Under the pieces are notes generated by a model. The model worked only from the letters and a program-made list of their open reading frames with translations, was not told the origin of the DNA and did not search any database. The position numbers and the translations under genes are program-made. Below are positions 1-7,363 of a stretch of 18,654 bases of DNA, in pieces (the first letter of the stretch is position 1; each line of letters begins with the position of its first letter). Source of the stretch: Thermoplasmata archaeon (GTDB lineage Archaea; Thermoplasmatota; Thermoplasmata; Thermoplasmatales; Thermoplasmataceae); assembly GCA_021802365.1 (NCBI GenBank), contig JAKAAJ010000017.1, positions 1-18,654 on the forward strand. The letters are read 5' to 3'.

Positions 1-320
1 CTCTCCTCAGCGATCCATTGAATGCTCTTCTTCGGTGTGAGTTTGCTGTAGGCCATTCTTCTGGGTCTCCGTCCACCCATGATCTTCGGCCGGTTTCTTC
101 CGCCTCTCCTTACTCTGGAACGCACAACTATGATTCCTTCTTTACTTTTGTAACCAAGGGATCTTGCGCGATCGACTCTTGTGGGGTACTCAACCCTCTC
201 AGTGGCAGGGCCATTCCGCCATACTACCATTCTCTGCTTCTGCAGCCCATAAATTTTAGATTTCTTAAGGTCTTTCCATGCATCCCTTACAAGTGAATAT
301 GTCGTTTCAACTTCTGCCAT
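1..320 (-). CDS. rpl15e: 50S ribosomal protein L15e (5' part, cut by window edge)
   Basis: Structural protein of the large ribosomal subunit, found in archaea and eukaryotes. The window holds the first 106 codons; archaeal L15e is usually about 190-195 residues, so a little over half is present. The protein is strongly basic. Residues 46-74 carry the family's most conserved stretch: [18 protein letters not shown], then VRSRVRRGG, followed by the Arg-rich RRPRRM. The ATG at 318-320 is preceded by a good Shine-Dalgarno (AGGAG on the minus strand, 331-335) and by a TATA element at 367-381, so this mRNA has a leader of a few tens of bases. The gene lies downstream of copA in the same orientation but has its own promoter in the 96-base gap. 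The family call rests on clear motif identity. Confidence 0.93.
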   Translation of the reverse strand, partial: MAEVETTYSLVRDAWKDLKKSKIYGLQKQRMVVWRNGPATERVEYPTRVDRARSLGYKSKEGIIVVRSRVRRGGRNRPKIMGGRRPRRMAYSKLTPKKSIQWIAEE

Positions 321-366
321 CTATTTACAACTCCTGGTTAACTTGAATGGTGCAGTAGGCTAAGAG

Positions 367-381
367 GCTATAAATATATTT
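367..381 (-). promoter_or_regulatory. TATA box for the L15e gene
   Basis: On the minus strand this reads AAAATATATTTATAG. It lies about 47-60 bases ahead of the L15e ATG, leaving room for a leader of about 25 bases that contains the AGGAG ribosome site at 331-335. The call is based on position and AT-rich composition only. Confidence 0.55.
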
Positions 382-416
382 TGAGTTAACACCTTTTTCT
401 CTCTGAATATTGAAGA

Positions 417-2552
417 TCAGGCAATCTGTATCCTTCCACCAATTGTTATGCTTCTTCTTATGGTTCCCCTCAACCTTAGAGAATTGAGAACTACGGAGGT
501 GGAGCTCATGCCCATTGCAGCTGCAGAGAGGAATGGAAGGTAACCGAATATGGCAAGGCCGAAAATCGGCACGAGCACGCCAGCGGCAACTGGAACAAGA
601 GCGACGTTGTAAACTATAGCATAGATTATGTTCTGCCTTATCTTCCTGACCGTCTGCTCAGCAATTTTTTTTGAAGCAAATATTGCACCGGTATTGCCTG
701 ACAGGAAAACAATATCTGACTGGCTTTTCGCAATTTCTGTCCCTTCGGCCACTGAAGCTCCCACATCAGCTGAGGCAATTGCAGCTGCATCATTTATGCC
801 GTCTCCAAGAAAAAGGACATACTTTCCCTTTGCCTGAAGTGATCTGACTATCTCCTCCTTTTCCGATGGCGACGCCTCTCCTGTAAATGAGTCCGCGCCA
901 GTGATTGAGGATATCCTCCTAACCTCCTCCTCACTGTCGCCAGATACTATTGCAACTTCAATGCCACTCTCATGGAGTTTTCTGATCCCCTCGGCAGTGT
1001 TTTCCTTTATCTGGTAACTTAGCTCGAATCTTCCTTTTTCCTGATCATTTATAGTGAGAGAGAAACCGGGCTTTCCACTAACTGAAATCCTTGCAATCCC
1101 AACATTCAAGCCTTCACAGATGCCATAAATTCCCACTCCGGGAGTTTCTCGAATGTTTGTGACAGGAAGGGGTGTTATGCCAGACATTGCTGCTTTTTTT
1201 CTAACTGCGCGGGCATAAGGGTGGGTTGAATGTGACTCAAGTGAAACCGCAAATCTGAGGAGATCCTCCTGGGGCATTCCATTCTCAATGATGCCTGTTA
1301 CCTCTGGAATGGAATCAGTAATCGTCCCGGTTTTGTCAAGAATAACATAGTCCACCTTTGCAAGCCTCTCAACCGCTCCCGGATTTCTTATGACTATTCC
1401 AGATGAGAGTGATGAGTCGGCAGCAACAAGGAGTGAAACAGGGGTTGCAAGGCCAATTGCACAGGGACATGCTATCACAACAACGGATACAAAGGAGAGC
1501 AGAGCAATCAGAAACGGATCATGGTACCCGGAAAGGGTTAGAAACACATACCAGAATATTCCTGTTATTGTTGCTGTCGTAAGTATTGAAGGTACAAAAA
1601 TTGAGGAGAAACTGTCAGTGATCCTTTGAAATCTGGTTCGCCCAGTCGCAGCTTTTCTTATTAGCCTGTTGATCTCATCAAGGCTTGAGCCTTTTCCCAT
1701 GGCTTCAACAGTTACATCAATGGAGCCATTGATGTTAATAGACCCAGAGATAACCCTGTCACCTTTTATCTTCATTACGGGTTTCTGCTCTCCGCTTATT
1801 ATGGATTCGTCAACCTCACTTTCACCAGATGCAACGGTGCCATCGCACGGTATCCGGTCACCAGGATATACACGAACTGTCTGGCCTATTTCTATAGAAT
1901 CTGAATTTATATCTGAAACTGATCCGTCTGGCCCTACAGAATGTACTTTGTCCGGAAGGAGGTCAAGCAGATTTCTTGCAGTTATGTTTGCCCTGAGTTT
2001 AGATCTGCTTTCCATGTACTGGCCTACAAGAATCAGCGTTACTATGGCCGAGGACGCATCAAAATAAACCTCACCTGGTCCAATCAAAGCAATGTGCACA
2101 AGTGAAACAGCTGCAGAAAAACCAAAGGCAGTGCTGCTACCTACAGCTATGAGAATATCCATGTTAGCAGATCTTTCTTTCAGTGAATGAAAAGAACCGG
2201 AATAGAAAACGTATCCTGAATAAAACTGAACAGGAGATGCCAGAATAATGAGAATATAGTCCCTCAAATAGCTTGCAGTGACTGTGTATGTTAAAACAAG
2301 AACAGGAATAGTAAAGAGAATTCCAACAATAAGCCTAAATCTAAGCTTCTGTGCCTGTTTCTCAGGATTACTGAACTTGTCCAGGCAATCTCTTGAACAG
2401 AAATAGTAAGTTTCACCATCCTGGGTCATTTTCAGGTCAGACGCCTCAGATACGAACATTCCGCAAACAGGATCAGTTGGCACATTATCACCTTGATTCA
2501 ATTCATTACTGGAATGAACTGAAGAGTTATTGACAATAGTAATTGTGCCCAC
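417..2552 (-). CDS. copA: Copper-exporting P-type ATPase with N-terminal YHS/TRASH-type metal domain
   Basis: Membrane pump that hydrolyses ATP to expel Cu+ from the cytoplasm (P1B-type; 711 residues). Residues 28-60 form a YHS/TRASH-type metal site, DPVCGM then C52-x3-C56, in place of the usual N-terminal HMA domain. Hydrophobic segments follow. The ion-site CPC is at 362-364, the phosphorylated Asp is D406 in DKTGT, the HP motif is H444-P445, the actuator has SGEQKP at 253-258, and the hinge motif GDGIND is at 583-588. The late helices carry YN (648-649) and M680-x-x-S-S, the pattern of the Cu+ subgroup P1B-1. The start is a GTG; an overlapping ATG at 2554-2556 is out of frame, and no in-frame ATG lies upstream before a stop at 2580-2582. 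It is divergent from a TRASH-domain regulator that probably controls it. Ag+ could also be a substrate. Confidence 0.93.
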   Translation of the reverse strand: MGTITIVNNSSVHSSNELNQGDNVPTDPVCGMFVSEASDLKMTQDGETYYFCSRDCLDKFSNPEKQAQKLRFRLIVGILFTIPVLVLTYTVTASYLRDYILIILASPVQFYSGYVFYSGSFHSLKERSANMDILIAVGSSTAFGFSAAVSLVHIALIGPGEVYFDASSAIVTLILVGQYMESRSKLRANITARNLLDLLPDKVHSVGPDGSVSDINSDSIEIGQTVRVYPGDRIPCDGTVASGESEVDESIISGEQKPVMKIKGDRVISGSININGSIDVTVEAMGKGSSLDEINRLIRKAATGRTRFQRITDSFSSIFVPSILTTATITGIFWYVFLTLSGYHDPFLIALLSFVSVVVIACPCAIGLATPVSLLVAADSSLSSGIVIRNPGAVERLAKVDYVILDKTGTITDSIPEVTGIIENGMPQEDLLRFAVSLESHSTHPYARAVRKKAAMSGITPLPVTNIRETPGVGIYGICEGLNVGIARISVSGKPGFSLTINDQEKGRFELSYQIKENTAEGIRKLHESGIEVAIVSGDSEEEVRRISSITGADSFTGEASPSEKEEIVRSLQAKGKYVLFLGDGINDAAAIASADVGASVAEGTEIAKSQSDIVFLSGNTGAIFASKKIAEQTVRKIRQNIIYAIVYNVALVPVAAGVLVPIFGLAIFGYLPFLSAAAMGMSSTSVVLNSLRLRGTIRRSITIGGRIQIA

Positions 2553-2606
2553 CCATTTAATGAATATGATACAAAATGCCTAATATTCCGTTGAAATATT
2601 ATCATT
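2553..2606. promoter_or_regulatory. Divergent copA / TRASH-regulator promoter with inverted repeat
   Basis: The whole 54-base gap between two divergent genes. It contains a perfect 7-base inverted repeat, TAATATT (2581-2587) and AATATTA (2595-2601), with a 7-base spacer. The left arm is about 20-26 bases ahead of the regulator's ATG (2607) and, read on the other strand, about 28-35 bases ahead of the copA GTG (2552). It could therefore overlap the TATA boxes of both promoters. This is a plausible operator for the adjacent HTH protein; that role is inferred from position and symmetry. Confidence 0.55.
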
Positions 2607-3125
2607 ATGCGAATCAGCGACAATGAGATGAAATTCAGGCTTGCCGAATTGCTCAAAGCGAACTCAAGGGAGAGCACTGTTGAGCTGGCAAGGAAACTTG
2701 GCACAAACAGAACCAGAATAGCAAGGCTGCTTGACTCCATGACCTCGGAGGGATGGATCACACGTTTCACGATCCTTACGGAACAGGAGAATAATGATCT
2801 TCTGATAGCAAAGGTTCCAAGCATTGAAGGAATTGACGAGGACAAGCTTCTGGAGCACTTTGAACTGATAGACTCTTCATTCATTGTCATTCTGTTCTAT
2901 AAAGATCTCCACATCCTGGATGGGATCAGGGTTGATGAGATAAGAATAGCAAAGAAACGGGTTGCAGGAAGTGCCATCTCACAGGACATAAAGGTTACCT
3001 GTGATTACTGCGGCAAAACAGTTGAAAATAGCCCTATAAGAGTAATGGTATCTGGGCGCCTTAAATATGCCTGTTGCCCGAACTGTTCCCATGATCTTAA
3101 GAATGGAAAGAAGCCTATGATATGA
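2607..3125 (+). CDS. HTH transcriptional regulator with C-terminal TRASH metal-binding domain (copper sensor)
   Basis: Likely copper-responsive DNA-binding regulator of the neighbouring pump. The 172-residue protein starts with an Lrp/AsnC-like winged helix-turn-helix (about residues 7-55, STVELARKLGTNRTRIARLL). A middle region of about 75 residues with no recognised motif follows, then a TRASH domain: C132-x2-C135, then C156, C157 and C160. C135-x20-C156-x3-C160 fits the published TRASH spacing. The architecture matches the archaeal regulators called CopR or CopT in Sulfolobus, which sit beside copper ATPases in the same way. The ATG directly follows the promoter inverted repeat, so the mRNA is probably leaderless. 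Whether it activates or represses, and which metal it senses, cannot be read from the sequence. Confidence 0.88.
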   Translation: MRISDNEMKFRLAELLKANSRESTVELARKLGTNRTRIARLLDSMTSEGWITRFTILTEQENNDLLIAKVPSIEGIDEDKLLEHFELIDSSFIVILFYKDLHILDGIRVDEIRIAKKRVAGSAISQDIKVTCDYCGKTVENSPIRVMVSGRLKYACCPNCSHDLKNGKKPMI

Positions 3126-3133
3126 ACACAGCC

Positions 3134-3161
3134 AATCTGGTAAGATGATACCTTTCAGATT
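3134..3161 (+). other. Hairpin after the TRASH regulator, upstream of pop5
   Basis: AATCTG (3134-3139) pairs with CAGATT (3156-3161), and an inner GTA/TAC pair shortens the loop to six bases. It starts nine bases after the regulator's stop codon. No T-run follows directly, so it is not a textbook terminator. It could equally be part of the pop5 leader, since an AGGAGG lies at 3171-3176. Low confidence. Confidence 0.3.
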
Positions 3162-3208
3162 AAACCTAACAGGAGGATTTTAATTCGAGGCTTGCATCTC
3201 AAAAGACC

Positions 3209-3529
3209 ATGAAGGGGTCTCTCTTACGCAAGCGATATATCCTTATTCGTGCTGAAACCGATATCAGCATTCTTGAATATGCAAGGAGAGAACTTTACAG
3301 AAAATTTGGATGCAAGGAGAAGTTCAGAAACGGTTCATTCATGATAGTTCTGGCGGACCAGTTTACCAAAGACAAGGCAATATCATACATCAATGGGATC
3401 GCTGGCCTGAAAACAGTCCTGACAAGTGGGACAGTAAAGAAGCTTAAGAAAACCATGGAAACGATAATTGAAGAAGAATCACCCCTTCTTAAGGAGGGTG
3501 ACCTCCTTCTCGGTAAGGGAAAGAACTGA
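3209..3529 (+). CDS. rnp2: Ribonuclease P protein component 2 (Pop5/Rnp2)
   Basis: Protein subunit of archaeal RNase P, the ribonucleoprotein that removes the 5' leader of pre-tRNAs; Pop5 works with Rpp30 at the catalytic core. The length of 106 residues is right for a small archaeal Pop5. The N-terminus RKRYILIRAE matches the family's opening beta strand, and SGTVKKLKK near residue 75 matches the conserved C-terminal block. The frame stays open upstream but contains no canonical start; the ATG at 3209 puts the usual short lead ahead of RKRY. The last 51 bases overlap the 3' end of rfcL on the other strand. In many archaea this gene is near L15e and Rpp30; here a copper module separates it from L15e. 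The family is divergent, so confidence is fairly high rather than certain. Confidence 0.8.
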   Translation: MKGSLLRKRYILIRAETDISILEYARRELYRKFGCKEKFRNGSFMIVLADQFTKDKAISYINGIAGLKTVLTSGTVKKLKKTMETIIEEESPLLKEGDLLLGKGKN

Positions 3530-4762
3530 TTGCATTTCTGCAAGGGCTTTTTTTGACTTTGCAAGTGACCTGAAATACCACATATTATCCTCCAGCACAG
3601 ATCTGTCTGTGTGGCAAATTCGGGATAATTTTGTGAGAAGAGAGCGCCTCGTTTCCTTTCCATCCCTCATCCTAGACATTCTAAGTATTCTCTTTGGAAA
3701 ATCATATTTCACGAAATGGGTGTTTGGCTTGGCAATTTCAAAGGAAACCCCAGCCAGTATTTCCTCTGCATACCCCTTGAAGGCGTAATGCTGTTTGTGC
3801 ATTACTCTTCCCATGAATATATCTGCTTCCGCAATAAGCCTGTAAACAGACTCGAGGTCTTCAGTTTCCTGTACCTCGCTCCTTGCATTTTCATCAATCC
3901 ACATCAGGTAGTCTTCCGTTTCAAAATCCTTGCCAAAGAGATCCTGAAGAATCCTATCATAGTCCCTGGATTTGAATGTATCTCTCATGCAGTCAAATAT
4001 GGAGGTCTCGCTATCCCTGCCTCCGTTTTCAAACCCAGAAGCGCCTTCTCCACGATAGGAGAAAGAAGAAAGTGAATCATTGATTATGCTCCTTATGTCG
4101 TCACGATTCACTTCGATTGCCCTTTCAACCACTGATGGATCAAACTGCAAACCCTCCTCTTCAGAAATATGCCTGATCCTCTGAAGAAGTGATAACTTGA
4201 AGCTCTTATAATCACTGTCTCTGACTCTCTGAAACTGCCTGAACTCTATCACGACGGAGTTTGCCACAATGTCCTTGCCAGCGGCTTTTCTTCTGAAGTC
4301 ATAGAATTCATTCATGGTGATAATTATTGGTGACCTGCTGGATTTTATTATTTTCGCAAGTTCAGTAAGGCCTCCTGTGTCTCCGCCTACTCTGCTGTTT
4401 CTAGATTCGAAAATGTTGTCTGCCTCGTCGATAAGGATTATGTGATCATATTCCCTCTTAACGGATTCGTCAAAAGTTGAAAGATCCCTGTAAAGTGATG
4501 CCATCAGGGCAACCTGTTTCATAGATTCAGAGCTCCTTTCATTGGAGGCATTCATCTCCACAACTGGAAGCCCCATTTCCCCTGCTATTGCATATGCGGT
4601 GGTGGTTTTTCCAGTTCCCGGTGGGCCATGAAGGATGATGGCTCTTTTTGCAGGAACTCCGTTTTCCCATGACCGGAGCCATTGAGTTATCTGTTCAAGG
4701 ATTTTGTTATTTACAATAAGATCAGATACCCTGGTGGGACGGTACTTTTCAAGGTCATCCAT
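3479..4762 (-). CDS. rfcL: Replication factor C large subunit (clamp loader)
   Basis: AAA+ ATPase subunit of the clamp loader, which opens and loads the PCNA ring onto primed DNA together with RfcS. The protein has 427 residues. It opens with EKYRP, then Walker A GPPGTGKTT (46-54), Walker B IILIDEAD (108-115), and a sensor 1 region IIITMNE (146-152). The sensor 2 region contains NRDDIRSIIND. The remainder is the helical collar region. The C-terminus (QSVLSLTEKEV...) lacks an obvious PCNA-interacting box of the Q-x-x-L-x-x-F-F type, which is present in Pyrococcus RFCL. The ATG overlaps the previous gene's stop as TGATG, so translation is probably coupled. The 3' end runs 51 bases into pop5 on the opposite strand. 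Confidence 0.93.
   Translation of the reverse strand: MDDLEKYRPTRVSDLIVNNKILEQITQWLRSWENGVPAKRAIILHGPPGTGKTTTAYAIAGEMGLPVVEMNASNERSSESMKQVALMASLYRDLSTFDESVKREYDHIILIDEADNIFESRNSRVGGDTGGLTELAKIIKSSRSPIIITMNEFYDFRRKAAGKDIVANSVVIEFRQFQRVRDSDYKSFKLSLLQRIRHISEEEGLQFDPSVVERAIEVNRDDIRSIINDSLSSFSYRGEGASGFENGGRDSETSIFDCMRDTFKSRDYDRILQDLFGKDFETEDYLMWIDENARSEVQETEDLESVYRLIAEADIFMGRVMHKQHYAFKGYAEEILAGVSFEIAKPNTHFVKYDFPKRILRMSRMRDGKETRRSLLTKLSRICHTDRSVLEDNMWYFRSLAKSKKALAEMQSVLSLTEKEVTLLKKG
3491..3508. repeat. Perfect 7-bp hairpin with GTGA loop in the pop5/rfcL overlap
   Basis: AAGGAGG (3491-3497), loop GTGA (3498-3501), CCTCCTT (3502-3508). On the plus strand the RNA loop would be GUGA, a stable GNRA tetraloop. 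It lies inside the coding sequence of both genes, in their convergent overlap. There is no T-run, so intrinsic termination is not shown; it may be coincidence or an RNA processing or pausing element. Confidence 0.5.
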
Positions 4763-5118
4763 CAGCTCACTCTCAATCCTGAAGGAGATTCCCTGTCCGT
4801 GGTGAGAAGGGACAGAAAGTCATCTTTCTCAACAGCCAGAAGCATTCCCTGGCTCTCCAGGCCCATAATGGTGGCCTTTTCCAGATTCCACACTACAAGA
4901 ATTGTCTTGCCCACCATCTCTTCCGGTTTGTAGTAATCAGAGATGCTGGACACAATCTGTCTCTTTTCGCCTGAAGCTTCAACGACAATGCGAAGCAGGT
5001 GCCTGGATTTCTGAACTTTTTCGCATTCAATTACCCTGGCAGTTCTGATATCTATCTTACCGAAGTAATCTATGGATATCTGTTCTTCTGCCAGATTATC
5101 ACTTCCTGTAATATTCAT
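4762..5118 (-). CDS. tRNA-binding OB-fold domain protein (MetRS-beta / EMAP II-like)
   Basis: Small stand-alone tRNA-binding domain of 118 residues. The block FGKIDIRTARVIE, then RQIVSSISDYY and MGLESQGMLLAV, is the classic order of the EMAP II / MetRS C-terminal / CsaA family, an OB fold that binds tRNA non-specifically. In archaea such proteins often act as a separate MetRS beta subunit or tRNA carrier; a CsaA-like chaperone role is the main alternative. The ATG at 5116-5118 is preferred over an in-frame TTG two codons upstream. It overlaps the acyl-CoA dehydrogenase stop by 20 bases, and its own stop overlaps the rfcL start by one base (TGATG), so all three are likely one transcript. The family is clear; the exact partner is not. 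Confidence 0.85.
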   Translation of the reverse strand: MNITGSDNLAEEQISIDYFGKIDIRTARVIECEKVQKSRHLLRIVVEASGEKRQIVSSISDYYKPEEMVGKTILVVWNLEKATIMGLESQGMLLAVEKDDFLSLLTTDRESPSGLRVS

Positions 5119-6289
5119 GCCCAAGCGATTCTCTGGCGATGATCATCTTCATTATCTCCCTGGATCCCTCTGCAAGCTGGAATGATCTTACGGCCCTGAG
5201 CGCTATCTCCTGCATGTTGTTCTTTGAATAACCGTATGCGCCATGCCACTGAAGGCTGTCATTTATCACATCAAATGCCCACACTGTTGAAAGCAGTTTG
5301 GCCACTGCAACTTCCTTTGTCACCTGGAATCTGTTGAACCTTCTTTCTGCCTGTTCTTCTCCATACATCCAAAGGGCCTTGTATCCCAGTGTCAGGGCTG
5401 CTTCCATCTTTGCTACATCTTCAGCAAGCTGGAACTGTATTCCCTGAAATTTTCCAACGGTGGTGCCGAAGGCCTTACGCTCCTTTATATAATCCATTCC
5501 ATCATCCAGGGCCCTGAGTGCCATAGCTGCGGAAGAAACAGCGATAATGCTTCGTGCAAGCTCAAATCCTTCGTGTATTATGTTGAATCCTCTATTTACC
5601 TCACCAAGCAGATATTCTGATGGAATTTCGACATCATTGAACCTGATTGCACCCCAAGTGGAGCCCTCACGCCCCATCTCCTCTAGCTTTGAAATTTCAA
5701 TCTTATCGCTGTATGGGACATAGAAGAGAGAAATGCCGGATGCCCCTTTTGAGGGATCTGTCTTTGCAGAAGTTACGAATCCGCCGCCTCTCTCTTTGAT
5801 ATCTAAAGCAAGGCTGATAAATGATTTTTCTCCGTTTATGATATACGAATTTCCCTTTTTGGTTGCTGTGGTCTTTATGGAAGATATATCGGAGCCGCAG
5901 GAAGGCTCAGTTGTCGCTATTCCTGTGATAAGCTCTCCGGATGCTATCTTTGGGAGGGTGCTTGCCTTCAGGAGTTCAGTGCCATATCTGGAAATAAGAT
6001 AACTCCAGGAGTTATGCACCAGGTACAGCACAGATATTGAGGCAGTAGGATCTGCACGCCCTATCTCCTCACCTATTATTCCCATATCCACCGGTGAGGC
6101 GCCCATTCCTCCAAACTTTTGAGGAACAGAGACACCAAAGAGGTTCATTCTTCTGAATTCCGAAAATATCTCTTCAGGAATTCTTTTAGAATTAATCATC
6201 TCATCGAGATTCTTTGAAATTACACGTTCTGCGAATTCCTTAATTGAATTCTTAAGGAGCTCCTGGTCTTCTGTAAATGAAAAGTCCAT
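5099..6289 (-). CDS. Acyl-CoA dehydrogenase
   Basis: FAD-dependent flavoenzyme that inserts a trans-2,3 double bond into acyl-CoA, the first step of beta-oxidation or of branched-chain amino acid breakdown. The length of 396 residues is typical. Visible features are the flavin/substrate segment ITGIATTEPSCGSD (121-134), the NGEKSFIS block (152-159), the central LEEMGREGS (202-210), and the C-terminal HGAYGYSKNNMQE...RAVR. E374 in QLAEGSREI occupies the place of the catalytic base seen in short- and medium-chain enzymes. The chain-length preference cannot be told. It is the first gene of an operon with a tRNA-binding protein and rfcL. A TATA element lies at 6319-6326. Confidence 0.92.
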   Translation of the reverse strand: MDFSFTEDQELLKNSIKEFAERVISKNLDEMINSKRIPEEIFSEFRRMNLFGVSVPQKFGGMGASPVDMGIIGEEIGRADPTASISVLYLVHNSWSYLISRYGTELLKASTLPKIASGELITGIATTEPSCGSDISSIKTTATKKGNSYIINGEKSFISLALDIKERGGGFVTSAKTDPSKGASGISLFYVPYSDKIEISKLEEMGREGSTWGAIRFNDVEIPSEYLLGEVNRGFNIIHEGFELARSIIAVSSAAMALRALDDGMDYIKERKAFGTTVGKFQGIQFQLAEDVAKMEAALTLGYKALWMYGEEQAERRFNRFQVTKEVAVAKLLSTVWAFDVINDSLQWHGAYGYSKNNMQEIALRAVRSFQLAEGSREIMKMIIARESLGHEYYRK

Positions 6290-6318
6290 CTGAAGTCACA
6301 CTGTCATGGAGTCAAGCG

Positions 6319-6333
6319 CTATAACCTTTTTCC
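6319..6333 (-). promoter_or_regulatory. TATA/BRE promoter element of the acyl-CoA dehydrogenase-rfcL operon
   Basis: Minus strand AAAAAGGTTATAG: a purine-rich BRE-like stretch followed by TTATAG, 30-37 bases ahead of the ATG at 6289. The same AAAAAGGTTATA core stands in front of the thermosome gene (9061-9073). Confidence 0.5.
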
Positions 6334-6388
6334 GGGTCTGAATCCTTCAAGTAAAGGAATCCGGCAGTTATAGCTGTAATTTGGTTAA

Positions 6389-6408
6389 ATCCTGCTTTTC
6401 AGAAGGAT
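6389..6408 (-). terminator. Imperfect hairpin at the 3' end of taw1
   Basis: Arms ATCCT (6389-6393) and AGGAT (6404-6408) plus an inner CT/AG pair, with one G/A mismatch and a four-base loop. It begins at the last base of the taw1 stop codon. It is short and lacks a long T-tract, so termination is only suggested. Confidence 0.25.
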
Positions 6409-7346
6409 CAGATACTGCTGAAGTCTATTCTTATGCCTGAGTCTCTTCTTGTGAGAAGTGTTACCCTGCTGTCGGCCCTCTCTTTATGGAAGGAATAACC
6501 AAGGCGTTCCGCCAGATTAATGGAGAATTCCCTAACCTGCTCATGGGATGGCATATTCTCTATTCCAAGCCTCTGGATGCTCTGCCCTACATGAACGTAA
6601 CCCTTTGATTCTATGAAATCAGGCTGGGCTGTGGAATCCATCTTTGTGTATTCGTCCAGATATGGCATGTTTATGCCATTAACTAGAGTGTGGCGGATAA
6701 CTTTCCTCGTATCTAGGGAGGGCAGAAGCTCCAGTGTCCTGTTGAAATTTTCCCAGGCATTTCCGATGGATGGGTTCAGGAGATCATAAAATATCTGTTT
6801 TGTTGGTCCAGCAGTTGTTACATAAAGCTGTGTGGGAAGCGGGTCAAGCCTCTCAAGCACCATTGGAAGGGTTCCATTTGTAACTAGGAATGTTGACATG
6901 CCCCTTTTCCTGGCAAGGGCTATAAATTCTCCAAGCCTCGAATACAGTGTTGGCTCTCCTGTAAGGGAGATGGCAATATGTTTCGGGTTTTCGGCCTCTT
7001 TCCATTTTTCCTCAGTAACCTTGGGGTTGCCTTTAAAGCCTGATATCAGCTTTTTGTGAGCCGCTATGGATTCCTCAAGGATCAATTCAGGGTCATCCTC
7101 ATCGGCTATCTTCATGCTGTCAAATCCCTGAAATCTCCAGCAAAACGAACAATTTTCAGTACATGAAGTAAGCGCGGGGGTCATCTGCACACACTGGTGT
7201 GAGTTAATGCCGTAAAAATCCCCTTTATAACAGCCGCGGCCTCCAGTCAGTTCACTCTTGGTCCAGTGGCAAACCTTTACAGCTGAGTGACTGCCAACAA
7301 GCCCATAATGCTGTTTCTTGTATATCTGCGAATAGGTATTTTCCAC
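6408..7346 (-). CDS. taw1: 4-demethylwyosine synthase, archaeal TYW1 (Taw1)
   Basis: Radical-SAM enzyme that condenses N1-methylguanosine-37 of tRNA-Phe with two carbons of pyruvate to form the tricyclic base imG-14, the first committed step of wyosine synthesis. The 312-residue protein has the radical-SAM signature C62-x3-C66-x2-C69 in SCTENCSFCWRF. Further cysteines C26, C39 and C52 have the spacing described for the second iron-sulfur cluster of archaeal TYW1. SLTGEPTLY (about 108-116) is the conserved segment after the cluster. It is the stand-alone archaeal form, without the flavodoxin domain of eukaryotic TYW1. The start is GTG, with a TATA box about 22 bases upstream and no ribosome site, consistent with a leaderless mRNA. 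It is monocistronic, just downstream of the thermosome gene. Confidence 0.94.
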   Translation of the reverse strand: MENTYSQIYKKQHYGLVGSHSAVKVCHWTKSELTGGRGCYKGDFYGINSHQCVQMTPALTSCTENCSFCWRFQGFDSMKIADEDDPELILEESIAAHKKLISGFKGNPKVTEEKWKEAENPKHIAISLTGEPTLYSRLGEFIALARKRGMSTFLVTNGTLPMVLERLDPLPTQLYVTTAGPTKQIFYDLLNPSIGNAWENFNRTLELLPSLDTRKVIRHTLVNGINMPYLDEYTKMDSTAQPDFIESKGYVHVGQSIQRLGIENMPSHEQVREFSINLAERLGYSFHKERADSRVTLLTRRDSGIRIDFSSI

Positions 7347-7363
7347 AATCTCGTAGAATATTG

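Noticed and set aside
18..296. Plus-strand frame at the left edge
   Set aside because: It is antisense to L15e, which is recognised on the minus strand and runs off the edge.
1390..2067. Plus-strand frames inside copA (1390-1629 and 1669-2067)
   Set aside because: Antisense shadows of a clear P-type ATPase, with no family features.
2498..2890. Minus-strand frame of 130 codons that might extend copA upstream or be a separate gene
   Set aside because: It is antisense to the TRASH regulator's HTH and out of frame with copA; composition is not protein-like.
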